Assembly: GCA_946481355.1 (NCBI GenBank)
Contig: CAMLNH010000130.1
Coordinates: forward strand, 1-7,512
DNA from: an uncultured Curvibacter sp.
GTDB lineage: Bacteria; Pseudomonadota; Gammaproteobacteria; Burkholderiales; Burkholderiaceae
Direction: 5' to 3'
Length of the DNA: 7,512 nt
Shown here: piece after piece, positions 7,119 to 7,512 of the stretch
How positions within the stretch are numbered: position 1 is the first letter of the stretch
Layout of the letters: every line of letters begins with the position of its first letter
The notes under the pieces: generated by a model
The model's database searches: none
The model's input: only the letters and a program-made list of their open reading frames with translations
Told to the model about the DNA's origin: nothing
Position numbers and translations under genes: made by a program

Positions 7119-7124
7119 TATAAT
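7119..7124 (+). promoter_or_regulatory. Sigma-70 type -10 box for fmdB
   Basis: An exact TATAAT lies 32 bases before the fmdB ATG in otherwise GC-rich DNA. The best -35-like element, TTGCAA (7099-7104), matches four of six positions but leaves a short 14-base spacer. A start site near 7131 would give a leader of about 25 bases. The DUF502 gene is probably on the same transcript. Confidence 0.5.
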
Positions 7125-7156
7125 TGAGGGTTTTGCATCCACCCCTCCTTTGAGCC

Positions 7157-7450
7157 ATGCCTATTTACGCCTACAAATGTGAATCCTGCGGCGCCGCCAA
7201 GGATGTGCTGCAGAAAATCTCCGATCCCGCCCTCAGCGACTGCCCGGCTTGCGGTCAGCCCACCTTCCGTAAGCAGGTCACGGCGGCCGGCTTTCAGCTC
7301 AAGGGCAGCGGCTGGTACGTGACCGACTTCCGCGGTGGCAGTACCGCGTCGACCGCCGGCGCGGCAGCCTCCGCCCCGGCCGCGGCCGAGACTGCCAGTG
7401 CGGCCCCGACCGCCACCCATGGTTGCAGCTCGGACTGCAGTTGCGGCTGA
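7157..7450 (+). CDS. FmdB-family zinc-ribbon regulatory protein, 97 aa
   Basis: A small FmdB/CxxC_CxxC_SSSS-type zinc-ribbon protein. It starts with the family N-terminus MPIYAYKCESCG and has two knuckles, C8-x2-C11 and C29-x2-C32, separated by the usual spacer containing DVLQKISD. The conserved region after the second knuckle (FRKQVTAAGFQLKGSGWYVT, 37-56) is also typical. The rest is an Ala/Ser/Thr-rich low-complexity tail (about 60-86) ending in a Cys/His cluster, HGCSSDCSCG (88-97). FmdB was named for a putative regulator of formamidase; the role of most members is unknown. The SD is weak (GAG two bases from ATG), so the start rests on the family N-terminus. It is followed after five bases by the DUF502 gene, an arrangement I recall as common in betaproteobacteria. 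Confidence 0.9.
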   Translation: MPIYAYKCESCGAAKDVLQKISDPALSDCPACGQPTFRKQVTAAGFQLKGSGWYVTDFRGGSTASTAGAAASAPAAAETASAAPTATHGCSSDCSCG

Positions 7451-7455
7451 CGCTG

Positions 7456-7512
7456 ATGGCCAATTTCCGCAAGTGGTTGCTGTCAGGCCTGCTGGTCCTG
7501 GTTCCGCTCATC
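7456..7512 (+). CDS. DUF502 family membrane protein, N-terminal 19 codons (3' partial)
   Basis: The frame from ATG 7456 encodes MANFRKWLLSGLLVLVPLI and runs off the right edge. The short basic start (R5, K6) followed by the hydrophobic LLSGLLVLVPLI matches, from memory, the N-terminus of DUF502 integral membrane proteins, in which a first membrane helix begins here. Five bases separate it from the fmdB stop and there is no clear SD, so translation is probably coupled. Function of the family is poorly defined. The identification rests on 19 residues plus the neighbouring fmdB, so it is tentative. Confidence 0.65.
   Translation, partial: MANFRKWLLSGLLVLVPLI

Overview
The window is a compact, high-GC stretch from a betaproteobacterium, most likely Burkholderiales and probably Comamonadaceae. 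That placement is inferred from gene content, gene order and recalled family sequences, not from a search. All recognised genes are on the + strand with short gaps or overlaps. No gene-free stretch exceeds 100 bases. I see no mobile element, tRNA, rRNA, CRISPR array or phage gene.

Layout: (1) the C-terminal third of a large FAD/Fe-S oxidoreductase of the DUF3683/GlpC-like type, cut by the left edge (1-1184); (2) a small DUF971 (GBBH-like N-terminal domain) protein (1211-1624); (3) ubiE, the C-methyltransferase of ubiquinone/menaquinone synthesis (1633-2364); (4) a Tim44-like membrane-associated protein (2426-3379); (5) ubiJ, an SCP2-type lipid-binding accessory protein (3411-3947); (6) ubiB, an atypical ADCK/ABC1-family kinase-like protein, overlapping ubiJ by four bases (3944-5512); (7) a sodium:solute symporter (5595-7070); (8) an FmdB-type zinc-ribbon protein (7157-7450); (9) the first 19 codons of a DUF502 membrane protein, cut by the right edge (7456-7512).

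The centre is a ubiE-(tim44-like)-ubiJ-ubiB block. UbiE, UbiJ and UbiB act in aerobic ubiquinone synthesis, UbiJ as lipid-binding scaffold and UbiB probably in extracting or handling the prenyl-lipid precursor at the inner membrane. The upstream oxidoreductase could deliver electrons to the quinone pool, which is inference. The Tim44-like gene splits the enterobacterial ubiE-ubiJ-ubiB order.

Most of the window is ordinary housekeeping sequence. The most notable non-coding signal is a perfect 7-bp hairpin followed by a T-rich tract, shaped like an intrinsic terminator, that contains the ubiJ start codon in its loop and its Shine-Dalgarno-like GGGGA in its stem (3404-3436). A second inverted repeat abuts a consensus TATAAT upstream of fmdB (7091-7124). 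I do not see a wholly new biological system here.
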